64,000 bases of DNA from Chryseobacterium sp. Leaf180 (GTDB lineage: Bacteria; Bacteroidota; Bacteroidia; Flavobacteriales; Weeksellaceae), in assembly GCF_001424585.1 (NCBI RefSeq), contig NZ_LMPJ01000012.1:87054-151053 (forward strand). The letters run 5' to 3'. This document shows, in pieces, positions 27,278 to 36,404 of the stretch; the stretch's first letter is position 1, and every line of letters begins with the position of its first letter. Made by a program: the position numbers and the translations under genes. The notes under the pieces are model-generated. The model did no database searches, was not told where the DNA came from, and was given only the letters and a program-made list of their open reading frames with translations.

Positions 27278-29281
27278 TTGAGAAAAAATATATTTTTTGC
27301 TTCTTTAGCATTTCTTTTTATCAGCTTTTTGACGGTCTGCAATGCGCAGATTTCCAGAAGCAATCCCAGAATTTTTACTGCGAAAAATTTTAAATATAGT
27401 AATGAACTGAATGATAATCTAAGAATGATCAGGAATGATAATCCTGATTATTCTTCAATAGATTTTGACGACAGCCGTTGGTCAATCGTACACCCGGATA
27501 CGTTACGGAAAAATAAATCAGAGGCTGTGGTTTGGTTTCGGTATTATTTTAAAGTAGATTCCAGCCTTGTAGACAAACCGCTTTGTTTTCGTGTAAATCA
27601 AATGGGCGCATCAGCAATTTATCTGAACGGGAAAATTCTTGATACTATCGGAAAGATTGGACGAGCAGGAAACCGACAATACAAAGTGCGAAATCCGGTA
27701 CCGAATTTTTTCACGATAAAAGATACCGCAGTTCATGTTTTGGCAATACGCTTTCAGCCGTACATCAGAAATGAAGAAAAAACCGTGAATATTAATTCCT
27801 CACAACTTCGTGTGAGACTTGTAACTGCCGAATCTTATGTGCAGGATGAAGCGGAGACAGGAAAGGAAGTTGCTTTTTACGTCATGCTCATCAGCGGGAT
27901 ATTTCTTGCGCTTGCGTTTGTACATTTTCTGCTCTTTGTTTTTTATCGTAAAGCACTTTACAATCTGTATTTTTCTACCTACAACTTGTCAATTGCCCTC
28001 CTGAGTTATTCAGGTTTTCTGATTTATGAAATGTCTGATCCGCTGCAGATGTCATCTTATACCTTTTATGCATTTGCTGCCCTCGTGGTATTTGGCGCCT
28101 CACTTACGGGTTTTATCAATACGCTTTTTGGTAAAAGCAAGATTAGATTAGCAATCATGCTAACGTTGGCCGGTCTGCTTTTCATCTTTTACTATTTTTA
28201 TCAGGCTCCGGCGATTGTTTTTTCTCTTCTTTATCTGGTTATTGTAGCGATAGAATCATTTTGGTTAATAATCCGCGCGATGATCCGCCGTGAGAAATCA
28301 GCTTTCATAGTAGGTGGCGGTATTTTGGCATTTTTCGCATTTATCGTACTTACGATTATTTTAAATATTCTTGATCAGCTGAATTTTGTGATTTCAGATA
28401 AAATAGCGGATGACGATTTCGCAGCATATTTTCTGATTTTTGTCTTCGTTAGTTTTCCGATATCAATTTCGGCATATCTGGCGTGGCAGTTTGCTTCTAC
28501 CAATTTGAATCTGGTGAAACAACTTGACGAGGTGAAGAGACTGTCAGATTTAAATTTAACCCAGGAGCAGGAAAAACAACAGCTGCTTTTGGACCAGAAT
28601 GAAATGCTTGAAAACCAAGTCAGCGAGCGTACACTGGAACTTCGGAATGAGAAGCAGAAAACTGAAAATCTCTTACTGAATATTCTGCCATTTGAGGTCG
28701 CTGAAGAATTAAAGGAAAACGGAAGTTCAGAAGCCAAATATTACGATGAGGTCACCGTTTTGTTCACCGATTTCGTTAATTTCACGCAAAGCTCAGAAAA
28801 AATGGGTGCCGAAAAGATGCTGTTTGAGCTGAATGAATGTTTTACCGCGTTTGATCTCATTATGGAAAAACATGGTCTCGAAAAGATAAAAACAATCGGC
28901 GATGCTTATCTGGCGGTTTGCGGTTTGCCACTAAAAACTGAAAACCACGCCTATCAGACGGTTTTGGTCGCATTAGATATTCTCAATTTTATTGAAGAAA
29001 GAAAAAAAACCAACGCTGATGTTTTGGATATCAGAATTGGTGTAAACTCGGGGTCGCTGATTGCCGGAATCGTTGGCGTAAAAAAATTCGCTTATGATAT
29101 TTGGGGTGATACGGTGAATACGGCCGCGCGAATGGAGCAGAACAGCGAGAGCGGAAAAATAAATATTTCTGAAACAACCTATCAGCTTGTGAAAGATCAA
29201 ATATATTGCGAATACCGTGGGAAAATTCATACCAAAGGAAAAGGCGATATGGATATGTATTTTGCTTTGAAACTTAAATAA
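27278..29281 (+). CDS. Membrane-bound class III adenylate cyclase with 7TM sensor region
   Basis: A 667-residue sensor cyclase. A signal peptide (to about residue 23) leads to a periplasmic beta-rich domain like 7TMR-DISMED2. Seven membrane helices follow (about 200-405), then a coiled coil (about 415-460) and a class III cyclase domain (about 480-660). Catalytic residues are intact: metal aspartates D498 and D542, adenine-selecting K538 and D607, and transition-state N614 and R618, so the product should be cAMP. The start is a TTG at 27278; no in-frame ATG precedes it without a stop, and the signal peptide begins there. An HD phosphohydrolase gene follows 93 bases downstream. Confidence 0.88.
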   Translation: MRKNIFFASLAFLFISFLTVCNAQISRSNPRIFTAKNFKYSNELNDNLRMIRNDNPDYSSIDFDDSRWSIVHPDTLRKNKSEAVVWFRYYFKVDSSLVDKPLCFRVNQMGASAIYLNGKILDTIGKIGRAGNRQYKVRNPVPNFFTIKDTAVHVLAIRFQPYIRNEEKTVNINSSQLRVRLVTAESYVQDEAETGKEVAFYVMLISGIFLALAFVHFLLFVFYRKALYNLYFSTYNLSIALLSYSGFLIYEMSDPLQMSSYTFYAFAALVVFGASLTGFINTLFGKSKIRLAIMLTLAGLLFIFYYFYQAPAIVFSLLYLVIVAIESFWLIIRAMIRREKSAFIVGGGILAFFAFIVLTIILNILDQLNFVISDKIADDDFAAYFLIFVFVSFPISISAYLAWQFASTNLNLVKQLDEVKRLSDLNLTQEQEKQQLLLDQNEMLENQVSERTLELRNEKQKTENLLLNILPFEVAEELKENGSSEAKYYDEVTVLFTDFVNFTQSSEKMGAEKMLFELNECFTAFDLIMEKHGLEKIKTIGDAYLAVCGLPLKTENHAYQTVLVALDILNFIEERKKTNADVLDIRIGVNSGSLIAGIVGVKKFAYDIWGDTVNTAARMEQNSESGKINISETTYQLVKDQIYCEYRGKIHTKGKGDMDMYFALKLK

Positions 29282-29374
29282 ATTTAAAGAAAACAGCTGC
29301 AAAAATCATTCATAGATTTAGTTTTACAACTTTTTTAAAATGAATATTTTGTAGCTTTTAGCAAAAAAATAAAT

Positions 29375-29959
29375 ATGGATTACGAAAAACTTAATACCAT
29401 TATTATCAGCCGGCTCAGAGATCAGCTTCCGGAGCATTTGTCGTATCACAGCGTGATGCACGTAAAAGATGTGATCGATTCTGTAGAAAAAATTGCTTTA
29501 TCGGAAAATGTAAATGACGAAGATCTTGTGTTGCTGAGAACCGCTGCACTTTTTCACGATACCGGATTTTTGTTTGGATCAAAAAATCACGAAGAAAAAT
29601 CTTGCGAAATAGCGGAAGAATATCTTTTGGATTATGGCTATTCCCAGTCTCAGCTGAAGAAAATACAGGGGATGATTATGGCGACCAAAATTCCGCAGTC
29701 ACCCAAAAATCATCTCGAAGAAATCGTTGCAGACGCTGATCTTGATTATCTGGGAAGAGACGATTTTTTCACCATCGGCAATAAACTTTTTGAAGAACTT
29801 TCAATGTTTGGAATCGTCAATTCTGAGCGCGACTGGAATCTCCTGCAGGAAAAATTTCTGGAAAGTCACCAGTATTTTACGAAAACTTCAATCAGAGAAA
29901 GGAAGCAGAAAAAGCAGAAAAATCTCGACATCATCAAGTCAAAATTAAATAACGGATAA
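29375..29959 (+). CDS. HD domain phosphohydrolase
   Basis: A 194-residue protein with an HD domain: H in 'YHSVMHVKDV', the core HD in 'AALFHDTGFLFG', a following 'NHEEKS' His and a distal Asp in 'IVADADLDYLG'. This is the metal-site pattern of HD phosphohydrolases, which act on nucleotides or cyclic nucleotides. Its position just after an adenylate cyclase makes cyclic-nucleotide or related signalling attractive, but the substrate is not known. The basic tail 'RERKQKKQKN' could bind nucleic acid. A YitT-family gene follows one base after its stop, so the two are co-transcribed. Confidence 0.87.
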   Translation: MDYEKLNTIIISRLRDQLPEHLSYHSVMHVKDVIDSVEKIALSENVNDEDLVLLRTAALFHDTGFLFGSKNHEEKSCEIAEEYLLDYGYSQSQLKKIQGMIMATKIPQSPKNHLEEIVADADLDYLGRDDFFTIGNKLFEELSMFGIVNSERDWNLLQEKFLESHQYFTKTSIRERKQKKQKNLDIIKSKLNNG

Positions 29960-29960
29960 C

Positions 29961-30839
29961 ATGAAATCTACTTCTCATCACAGTCCGCTTTTTACTGTTT
30001 CAGATATTATTTATCTCGTTTTGGGTGTGATTTCGGCAAGTTTCGCTTTAAAATCATTTCTTGTTCCCAGTCATTTTCTGGATGGCGGCGTCACTGGGAT
30101 TTCGCTTCTTCTGCACGAAGTGTATCACTGGAATCTCGGTATCAGTTTATTTGTTTTAAATATCCCTTTCATTGTTCTTGCGTATTTTCAGATCGGAAAA
30201 CATTTTGCCATCCGAAGCAGTCTTACCATTTTACTGATTGCTTTTACCATGTATTTTATTCCGTTTCCTGAACTGACACACGACAAACTTTTGGTGGCGA
30301 TGTTTGGCGGATTTTTCCTCGGCATCGGCATTGGTTTATCTATGCGTGGCGGCGGAACTTTCGACGGAATGGAGGTTTTAGCATTACTGACTTTCAAAAA
30401 AAGCAGCTTCAGCATCACCGAAATTATTTTAGGCATGAACGTCATTATTTTCGTTATCGCAGCGGTTTTTCTTAAAGTTGAAACGGCGCTTTATGCGATC
30501 ATGACGTATCTCGTAGCAAGTCAGATTACCAAATATGTGATTGAAGGAATTGAGGCGTACACTGGTGTTACCATCGTTTCCGGAAACAGCGAAGAAATAA
30601 AAAAAGCTTTGGTTTTGACGATGAATAAAGGAATTACAGTGTACCGCGGCGAGCGTGGTTTTATGAAAGAATCTTTTGAGCAAAGTATTGATGCTGATAT
30701 TATTTTTACTATTGTTACGCGTTTGGAAGTAAGAAAACTTCAGAATATTGTCCGTGCGATTGATCCTAAAGCTTTTATTTTTACGCAGACGGTCCGCGAG
30801 CCACAGGGCGGTATTGTGAAGGAAATTATTAAGCATTAA
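29961..30839 (+). CDS. YitT family membrane protein (DUF161 and DUF2179)
   Basis: A 292-residue protein with about five to six membrane helices in the N-terminal 200 residues. Family motifs are 'GGVTGISLLLHEVY' and 'MRGGGTFDGMEVLAL'. A cytoplasmic DUF2179 domain makes up the last 90 residues ('NKGITVYRGERGFM', 'VTRLEVRKLQNIV', 'DPKAFIFTQTVREPQGG'). The function of the family is not established; a transport role has been suggested. It is probably co-transcribed with the HD gene just upstream. Confidence 0.9.
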   Translation: MKSTSHHSPLFTVSDIIYLVLGVISASFALKSFLVPSHFLDGGVTGISLLLHEVYHWNLGISLFVLNIPFIVLAYFQIGKHFAIRSSLTILLIAFTMYFIPFPELTHDKLLVAMFGGFFLGIGIGLSMRGGGTFDGMEVLALLTFKKSSFSITEIILGMNVIIFVIAAVFLKVETALYAIMTYLVASQITKYVIEGIEAYTGVTIVSGNSEEIKKALVLTMNKGITVYRGERGFMKESFEQSIDADIIFTIVTRLEVRKLQNIVRAIDPKAFIFTQTVREPQGGIVKEIIKH

Positions 30840-30889
30840 ATAAAATTTGAGTTTTATTTTTTTAAATTTAATCACACAAAATTTTTAAT

Positions 30890-31312
30890 ATGGAAATCAA
30901 CCAGTTTTTTGTAAATCTTCCTGTGAAAGATGTAGCGAAAACCAGAGAATTCTGGCTGCAGCTCGGCTTTAAAACCAATGATGAGATGTCTGATGACCGC
31001 TCGGTGTGTGTTGTCTTAAAAGAAAATGCCAACTATCTGATGTTTCTTGCGGAAGAATATTTTCAGACATTTTCAGAGAAACCGCTTCCGAAAGAAGGCA
31101 CACAGTTTCTTCTTGCAATTGCGCTGAACACGCGGGAAGAAGTGGATCAGCTTGTAAATAAAGCAGTAGAACAAGGCGCGACACAGCATGAAGAAACTCA
31201 GGATCATGGTTTTATGTATCAGAATTCTTTCTGGGATATTAATGGCTTTGGCTGGAATGTGATTTTTTCGGATGTTTCCAAAGCGCCTGTTCAGGATAAT
31301 TTATATCACTAA
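30890..31312 (+). CDS. VOC family (glyoxalase/bleomycin-resistance fold) protein
   Basis: A 140-residue two-module VOC protein. The first beta-alpha module begins 'INQFFVNLPVKDVAKTREFW' and the second ends in 'SFWDINGFGWNVIFSD', where the D/W-x-x-G-x-x-W motif replaces the usual metal Glu region. The group resembles the 'lactoylglutathione-lyase-like' proteins of Bacteroidota with unknown substrate. An SRPBCC gene starts 5 bases after its stop, forming a small operon. Confidence 0.83.
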   Translation: MEINQFFVNLPVKDVAKTREFWLQLGFKTNDEMSDDRSVCVVLKENANYLMFLAEEYFQTFSEKPLPKEGTQFLLAIALNTREEVDQLVNKAVEQGATQHEETQDHGFMYQNSFWDINGFGWNVIFSDVSKAPVQDNLYH

Positions 31313-31316
31313 AATT

Positions 31317-31727
31317 ATGAATAGAATTACAGTTAAAACAGAAATAGATGCACCGGTAAAAAAAGTTTGGGATTATTTTACAAATCCGGCACATATAACA
31401 AAATGGAATTTCGCACATGAAAGCTGGCACTGCCCGCACGCTGAAAATGACATAAAAGCCGGAGGAAATTTTAATTTCCGGATGGAAGCAAAAGACGGAA
31501 GTTTTGGTTTTGATTTTAAAGGAAAGTATGATTCTGTAAATCCACCTCATACGATTACGTACACGCTTGAAGACGGCAGAAATGTGGAAATTGTTTTTCA
31601 GGAAATGGATGGCAAAACTGAAGTAACGCAGATTTTTGAGCCTGAAAAAACCAATTCTGAAGAGATGCAGGAAAGTGGATGGCAGGCAATTCTTGATCAG
31701 TTTAAAAATTATACAGAAAATAATTAA
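31317..31727 (+). CDS. SRPBCC (AHSA1-like) domain protein
   Basis: A 136-residue START/Bet v1-fold protein. I take the ATG at 31317 as start because the fold's first strand 'ITVKTEIDAPVKKVWDYF' begins right there. A longer reading from 31272 would overlap the VOC gene. The C-terminal helix 'ESGWQAILDQFKNYTE' is typical of activator-of-Hsp90-like SRPBCC proteins. Such proteins bind hydrophobic small molecules; the ligand is unknown. Two more SRPBCC genes lie 2.6 kb downstream. Confidence 0.85.
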   Translation: MNRITVKTEIDAPVKKVWDYFTNPAHITKWNFAHESWHCPHAENDIKAGGNFNFRMEAKDGSFGFDFKGKYDSVNPPHTITYTLEDGRNVEIVFQEMDGKTEVTQIFEPEKTNSEEMQESGWQAILDQFKNYTENN

Positions 31728-31816
31728 GTTTTAAATAAATCGGGTATTCTTAAATGGAATAAGATTTGAAATGAGTTAAGGTATTGCACGAAATTGAATT
31801 TCGTGATTGAAATACA

Positions 31817-34303
31817 ATGGAAAAAAACTCTACAAAAAGACTTTCAAAAGGAAAAAAAATTGCGCTTATCACCATCGGTTCTATCGTTGTGATCGCACTT
31901 TTTTTTCCTTTTCTGCTTAATATTTATCTGAAAAACAAACTTCCGGATTTTATCAATAAAAAAACGCCTTATCAGATCACGCTTACCGATTTTGATATTA
32001 ATCTATACGGCGGGAATATAGAGGCAAAAAATATCGATATTAAAACAAAACCGACTAAAGATGCTACGGTTACAAAAATAAACGGAAAGCTTAAAGAATT
32101 AAAAATCAGCAATTTTGGAATCTGGAAGGCGATTTTCAGCAAATCGTATCACGTTTCTGATATTCTTCTTAAAGATGCCGATCTGCAAATTGAACTCGGA
32201 AAAAAGAAAGAAGATAAAAATAAAAAGCCGAAGAAAGAAATTGATTTCGGAGCCGAAAATGTCATCGTAAGCAACGGTAATTTTACGGTGAAGAATGCTG
32301 AAAAGCGCAATCTTTTTAACGGTAAGAATGTAAATATTAAACTTACCGAAATCAGCCAGAGCAAAGATGTTTCGAAATTGCCGGTTGCTTTCAAAGAGTT
32401 TAAAATCGACGCGCATGATGTGATCGTTACGGCCAATGAATTTTACCAGGTTTTCGCGAAAGAAATCAAAGCAAAAAATAAACAGCTGATAATTTCTCAA
32501 TTTCATCTAAAGCCGATTGAATCGCCGCAACTTTACAATGCGAAAAATGTTTTCGATTTTAAAGTGGAAGAATTACTGGCAGAAAATTTTTCTATTAATA
32601 AAGATTCTCTGATTATTGATAAAGCGAAATTCAGCAAGCCCCAGCTCATTGTAACATCCACCAACAAGAAAACTGTTAAGGAAAACCCGAAAGAAGTCAA
32701 TCTGAAAATCGGGATTAAAAATCTTGATCTTATGCAGGGTTCTGTTTTGGTGCGAAATCAGAATAAGGTAAAAACAGCTTCTGTCGACAATTTCAGGCTG
32801 AGTTTAAACGATATTGTTTTTGATAAAAACACGGTAAAAGAAAAAATTCCTTTTGCTTTTTCGACGCACAATGTGGAGCTGGAAAATATCTATTTTCTCA
32901 CAGATCCTTTGCAGGCATTGAGTGTAAAGAAAATTTCATCTGAGAATTCTGATATTTTTATCAGTAATGTGGAGTACAAAGCACTTGGCAAAAGTGCTAC
33001 ACGCGACTTATTTAATTTTAAAACGGATAAAATTGAGATCCTGAAAAATCGGTCGAAATTTGTCGGACAGCAGTTCAGATTAAATCTTCAGGCAATTAAT
33101 ATTTACAAGCCTCAGGTTCAGATTACTTCTGCAACCAATAAGAAAAAAACCGAGAAAAAGAAAAGTGGAGCAGCGCCTGATATTTTGGGAAAAATCGGAG
33201 CTATAAATATGATCGACGGAAGTTTTGTACAAAATGCAGCGGGAAAACAAAAACTGAAAGTCGGGAATTTTGAAGTAAAACTGAACAATATTACAACTGA
33301 TAAAAACCAGATGCAGCAGTCGGTTCCGTTTAAAATCGAAAAGCAGCTGATTACTGCAAATTCAATTGATTTTGATGCCGGAAAATATTACCGTTTAAAA
33401 GTTGGAAACTTTAAAAACACCGGAAAGCAGACTCGACTTACGGATTTTGGTTTTCTGCCAAAGTATTCACGTACGCAGTTTAACAAAATGATCGCAGTAG
33501 AAGAAGATATGTATACGATTAAGATAAAATCGGTGGATATTTTAGACAAAAATTCTGCGATCGGAAAAAATACAAGCATCGATCTCGACAAAATTATCAT
33601 TGACGGAATAGACTGTAATATTTTTCATGATCTGACGCCGCCCGATGATAATGCGCTGCGATATATGTTCAGCAAAAAATTGCGTGATGTGAAATTTCCG
33701 CTTTTCGTAAATCAGATTGAAATTAAAAATTCGAAGCTGGCGTATGAAGAAATTACAGAAAAAGCGCAAATTCCGGGGAAGATCACATTTGAAAAATTTA
33801 ATGCTAAAATTCGCGACGTTAATAGCGCCAAAATGAAAGGCAAACCGACGATGGTGAAAGTAGATGCAGATTTTCAGTTTTTTGGAGACGCGCCAACTAC
33901 TGCTTACTGGCAGTTTGATGTAGCCAATAAGAACGACGATTTTGCGATCACAGCGACGATTAATGATCTTTCTGTGGAAAATGCTAATTTATTTGTACGG
34001 CCGTATCTGAATGTAACGCTTGACGGAAAAATTCATTATCTGAAGTTTGATTATAAAGGAAATAACAAAATGATCGGTGGTAATTTCTACTTTAAATACA
34101 CGGAGATGAATGTCAATTTCCTGAATAAAAATACAGGGAAAGAGCGAAAACTACTGAGCGGAATTGCGAATCTTTTCGTAAAAAATAATTCGAAGGGCGA
34201 ACCGGATCATGTGGAAGTGGAAAAAGAACGCGATCCTAAAAAAAGTTTCTTCAATACGCTGTGGCAGGGAATTATGGAAGGTTTAAAAAAATACCTTATT
34301 TAA
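31817..34303 (+). CDS. AsmA-like / DUF748 membrane-anchored protein
   Basis: An 828-residue protein with one N-terminal membrane helix (about 13-35) and a long periplasmic part of repeated beta-strands, Lys- and Asn-rich. Opening motifs are 'LNIYLKNKLPDFINK' and 'LTDFDINLYGGNIEAKNIDI', which fit DUF748/AsmA-type proteins. Proteins of this group (AsmA, TamB, YhdP) form long hydrophobic grooves thought to carry phospholipids between membranes. That role is inferred here. The C-terminus includes 'LKFDYKGNNKMIGGNFYFKYTEM', an AsmA-like closing region. A gap of 62 bases separates it from the next SRPBCC gene. Confidence 0.8.
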   Translation: MEKNSTKRLSKGKKIALITIGSIVVIALFFPFLLNIYLKNKLPDFINKKTPYQITLTDFDINLYGGNIEAKNIDIKTKPTKDATVTKINGKLKELKISNFGIWKAIFSKSYHVSDILLKDADLQIELGKKKEDKNKKPKKEIDFGAENVIVSNGNFTVKNAEKRNLFNGKNVNIKLTEISQSKDVSKLPVAFKEFKIDAHDVIVTANEFYQVFAKEIKAKNKQLIISQFHLKPIESPQLYNAKNVFDFKVEELLAENFSINKDSLIIDKAKFSKPQLIVTSTNKKTVKENPKEVNLKIGIKNLDLMQGSVLVRNQNKVKTASVDNFRLSLNDIVFDKNTVKEKIPFAFSTHNVELENIYFLTDPLQALSVKKISSENSDIFISNVEYKALGKSATRDLFNFKTDKIEILKNRSKFVGQQFRLNLQAINIYKPQVQITSATNKKKTEKKKSGAAPDILGKIGAINMIDGSFVQNAAGKQKLKVGNFEVKLNNITTDKNQMQQSVPFKIEKQLITANSIDFDAGKYYRLKVGNFKNTGKQTRLTDFGFLPKYSRTQFNKMIAVEEDMYTIKIKSVDILDKNSAIGKNTSIDLDKIIIDGIDCNIFHDLTPPDDNALRYMFSKKLRDVKFPLFVNQIEIKNSKLAYEEITEKAQIPGKITFEKFNAKIRDVNSAKMKGKPTMVKVDADFQFFGDAPTTAYWQFDVANKNDDFAITATINDLSVENANLFVRPYLNVTLDGKIHYLKFDYKGNNKMIGGNFYFKYTEMNVNFLNKNTGKERKLLSGIANLFVKNNSKGEPDHVEVEKERDPKKSFFNTLWQGIMEGLKKYLI

Positions 34304-34365
34304 GCTTTAAGCTTGAAAACATATTAATTTGGCTGGGCATTTGCTCAATTTTTTCAAAAAATTAT

Positions 34366-34794
34366 ATGGAATTGCTCATATTTGAGATTAAGATAGAAGC
34401 GGAGCCGGAAAAAGTGTGGACAGTTCTTTGGAGTGATCTTTCTTACCGCCAATGGACGTCGGCACATACTAACGGATCGTTCTACGAAGGTACTTTGGAA
34501 CAAAACAGCACTGTCAGATTTCTTGATAAAGACAATAACGGAATGTACAGCACGGTTTTGAAAAATGATCCTAATAAAGAGATGATTTTTCTGCATCTGG
34601 GAGAAATTGTCAATGGCGGAGAAGTGCAGATGGAATGGGAAAACGCTACGGAAACCTACCGACTCGAAGAAACAGATGACAGCACGATTTTGAGATGCGA
34701 AGTCAATACCAGCGAGGAATTCAAAGATTTTTTCGAGAAAAATTATCCGAAAGCTCTGCAGATCGTAAAGAGTCTCTCTGAAAATCAACTTTAA
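34366..34794 (+). CDS. SRPBCC domain protein, first of a tandem pair
   Basis: A 142-residue Bet v1/START-fold protein starting at the ATG at 34366 ('LLIFEIKIEAEPEKVWTVLW'). An open frame continues upstream into the end of the AsmA-like gene but adds nothing of the fold. The C-terminal 'FFEKNYPKALQIVKSLSE' closely matches the end of the next protein ('EAFPKGLQVVKNLSE'), so the two are a tandem duplication. Ligand and role are unknown. Confidence 0.83.
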   Translation: MELLIFEIKIEAEPEKVWTVLWSDLSYRQWTSAHTNGSFYEGTLEQNSTVRFLDKDNNGMYSTVLKNDPNKEMIFLHLGEIVNGGEVQMEWENATETYRLEETDDSTILRCEVNTSEEFKDFFEKNYPKALQIVKSLSENQL

Positions 34795-34807
34795 ATAAAC
34801 CAATACT

Positions 34808-35251
34808 ATGGAAACACTTTCTTATGAAATCGTGATTAATGCATCAAAAGAAAAAATCTGGAGTGTACTTTTTGATGAAGCAACGTACAGCGAATGGACA
34901 AAATTTTTCAGTGAAGGATCGGTAATGAGATCCGACTGGGAAATCGGCGGTAAAACCTATTTTTTAAACGGCAGCGGAGAAGGAATGGTATCTACAATCG
35001 AGGATTTTGATAAACCGAATCTCATCACTTTTAAACATCTCGGAATGGTGGATAAAGACGGAAATGAAGATACAGAAAGTATGGAAGTGAAACAGTGGAG
35101 CGGCAGTTTTGAAAGATATTATTTAATAGATCTCGAAGGGAAGGTAAAACTTCACATTGAGGTTCAAATTGACAAGGCGCATCATGATTACATGAATGAG
35201 GCTTTTCCGAAAGGTTTGCAGGTAGTGAAAAATCTTTCGGAAGCAGAATAA
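34808..35251 (+). CDS. SRPBCC domain protein, second of a tandem pair
   Basis: A 147-residue Bet v1/START-fold protein, 13 bases after its paralogue. The first strand is 'LSYEIVINASKEKIWSVLF', followed by 'EWTKFFSEGSVMRSDWEIG', which is typical of the activator-of-Hsp90 type. A terminator follows. The ligand is unknown. Confidence 0.85.
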   Translation: METLSYEIVINASKEKIWSVLFDEATYSEWTKFFSEGSVMRSDWEIGGKTYFLNGSGEGMVSTIEDFDKPNLITFKHLGMVDKDGNEDTESMEVKQWSGSFERYYLIDLEGKVKLHIEVQIDKAHHDYMNEAFPKGLQVVKNLSEAE

Positions 35252-35257
35252 GATATG

Positions 35258-35287
35258 AAAGCGAAATTTTTTTTCGCTTTTTTTATT
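35258..35287 (+). terminator. Terminator after the SRPBCC pair
   Basis: The stem AAAGCGAAA (35258-35266) pairs with TTTCGCTTT (35272-35280) and is followed by a T run. Confidence 0.85.
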
Positions 35288-35341
35288 TTAAAAATTCGTT
35301 TCAGTTTAAAGTAAAACTTATAGGAAGTTCGTCATCTTTGT

Positions 35342-35920
35342 ATGGAGATTGCCGAAAAACTAATCATGCCGCAACACGAGAAGGAAAACATCATTTCGCA
35401 AACCGTAACTAATTACGGCGGAAAACTGATGTCTTTCATTCGCCCAAAGGTGAAAAACAGGGAAGATGCAGAAGATATTCTGCAGGATGTCTGGTTCCAA
35501 TTCAGCAGCCTTACCAATCTTTCTGAAATTGTAAACGTCGGTGGCTGGCTGTACCGTGTTTCAGCCAATAAAATTATAGATAAATACCGCAAAAAGAAGA
35601 CAGAAAATCTTGAGGATTTCGTTTACGAAGACGAAGACGGTAGTTTTTCAATTAAAGATATTCTGCTTCTCGATGAAAGTGCAAGTCCGGAATTAAAAAT
35701 TTTTCAGGATGAAATCTGGAAAAAGCTTTACGCCGCGCTTGACGAATTGCCAGAAAAGCAGCGTTCTGCATACATCGAAAACGAACTTCATGATAAAACA
35801 CTGCAGCAGATCGCCGATGAACAGGGCGAAAATATTAAAACCATTATCAGCAGGAAAAATTACGCAGTAAAGCATCTTCGCACGCGTCTCCGTCAACTGT
35901 ACGATGATTTGAAAAATTAA
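35342..35920 (+). CDS. ECF-type RNA polymerase sigma factor
   Basis: A sigma-70 family factor of the extracytoplasmic-function type, 192 residues from the first ATG. Region 2 is 'KNREDAEDILQDVWFQF' with 'VGGWLYRVSANKIIDKYRKKK' binding the -10 region. Region 4 is 'ELPEKQRSAYIENEL' with the HTH 'LQQIADEQGENIKTIISRKNYAVKHLR'-type segment. A second in-frame Met at residue 9 (35366) is a possible start. The next gene begins directly after the stop and encodes a small membrane protein. This position is often held by an anti-sigma factor, but that protein lacks known anti-sigma motifs. Confidence 0.9.
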   Translation: MEIAEKLIMPQHEKENIISQTVTNYGGKLMSFIRPKVKNREDAEDILQDVWFQFSSLTNLSEIVNVGGWLYRVSANKIIDKYRKKKTENLEDFVYEDEDGSFSIKDILLLDESASPELKIFQDEIWKKLYAALDELPEKQRSAYIENELHDKTLQQIADEQGENIKTIISRKNYAVKHLRTRLRQLYDDLKN

Positions 35921-36259
35921 ATGATGAAAAATAATAAAGCAAAAAAACACTGGCTTTGGTTGATTTTATGTCCGCCACTCATTTTCCTGGGCGTTTCGCT
36001 GATCGTAAAACTGCTTTGGAACTGTATTTTACCGGAAGTATTAGGTGTAAAAAGTATAAATTTCTGGCAGGCAATGGGAATTTTGTTACTGAGTAAAATT
36101 CTTTTTGGAGGAATCAACGGTGGATTCGGACGAAAAATAAGAAACGCAAAAATGCAGCATTTCAGATCTCAGAGTGAAGGAATGACCGACGAGGAGAAAG
36201 AAAAATTCAGGGAAGTTTGGAAGGAGCGGTGCTCTTCAGGATTCTTCAGAAAATCATAA
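35921..36259 (+). CDS. Small membrane protein co-encoded with the ECF sigma factor
   Basis: A 112-residue protein with two membrane helices (about 11-30 and 47-66) and a C-terminal cytoplasmic tail rich in charged residues ('GMTDEEKEKFREVWKERC'). Its ATG follows the sigma-factor stop with no gap, so expression is coupled. It may modulate the sigma factor or be its target, but no zinc-binding anti-sigma or FecR motif is present. A GC-rich palindrome lies 33 bases downstream. Confidence 0.75.
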   Translation: MMKNNKAKKHWLWLILCPPLIFLGVSLIVKLLWNCILPEVLGVKSINFWQAMGILLLSKILFGGINGGFGRKIRNAKMQHFRSQSEGMTDEEKEKFREVWKERCSSGFFRKS

Positions 36260-36291
36260 TTGTTATTTAAAGGTAAATTATATTGTTGATG

Positions 36292-36324
36292 ATCGGCGCG
36301 GGAAGCTTTGCTTCCCGCGCCGAT
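36292..36324. terminator. GC-rich palindrome, probable terminator or REP-like element
   Basis: A perfect 15-bp stem (36292-36306 with 36310-36324) has a TTT loop and contains CGGCGCGGGAAGC. Only a weak T-rich stretch follows, so it is not a classic intrinsic terminator. Confidence 0.65.
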
Positions 36325-36404
36325 TTGTTTCAGACAAAAAAGTGCAGATTTAGACGTGTTTTTGCTTCTAAAATATTTTGAAAATCTTAAATTTGTAAAG
36401 ATTA

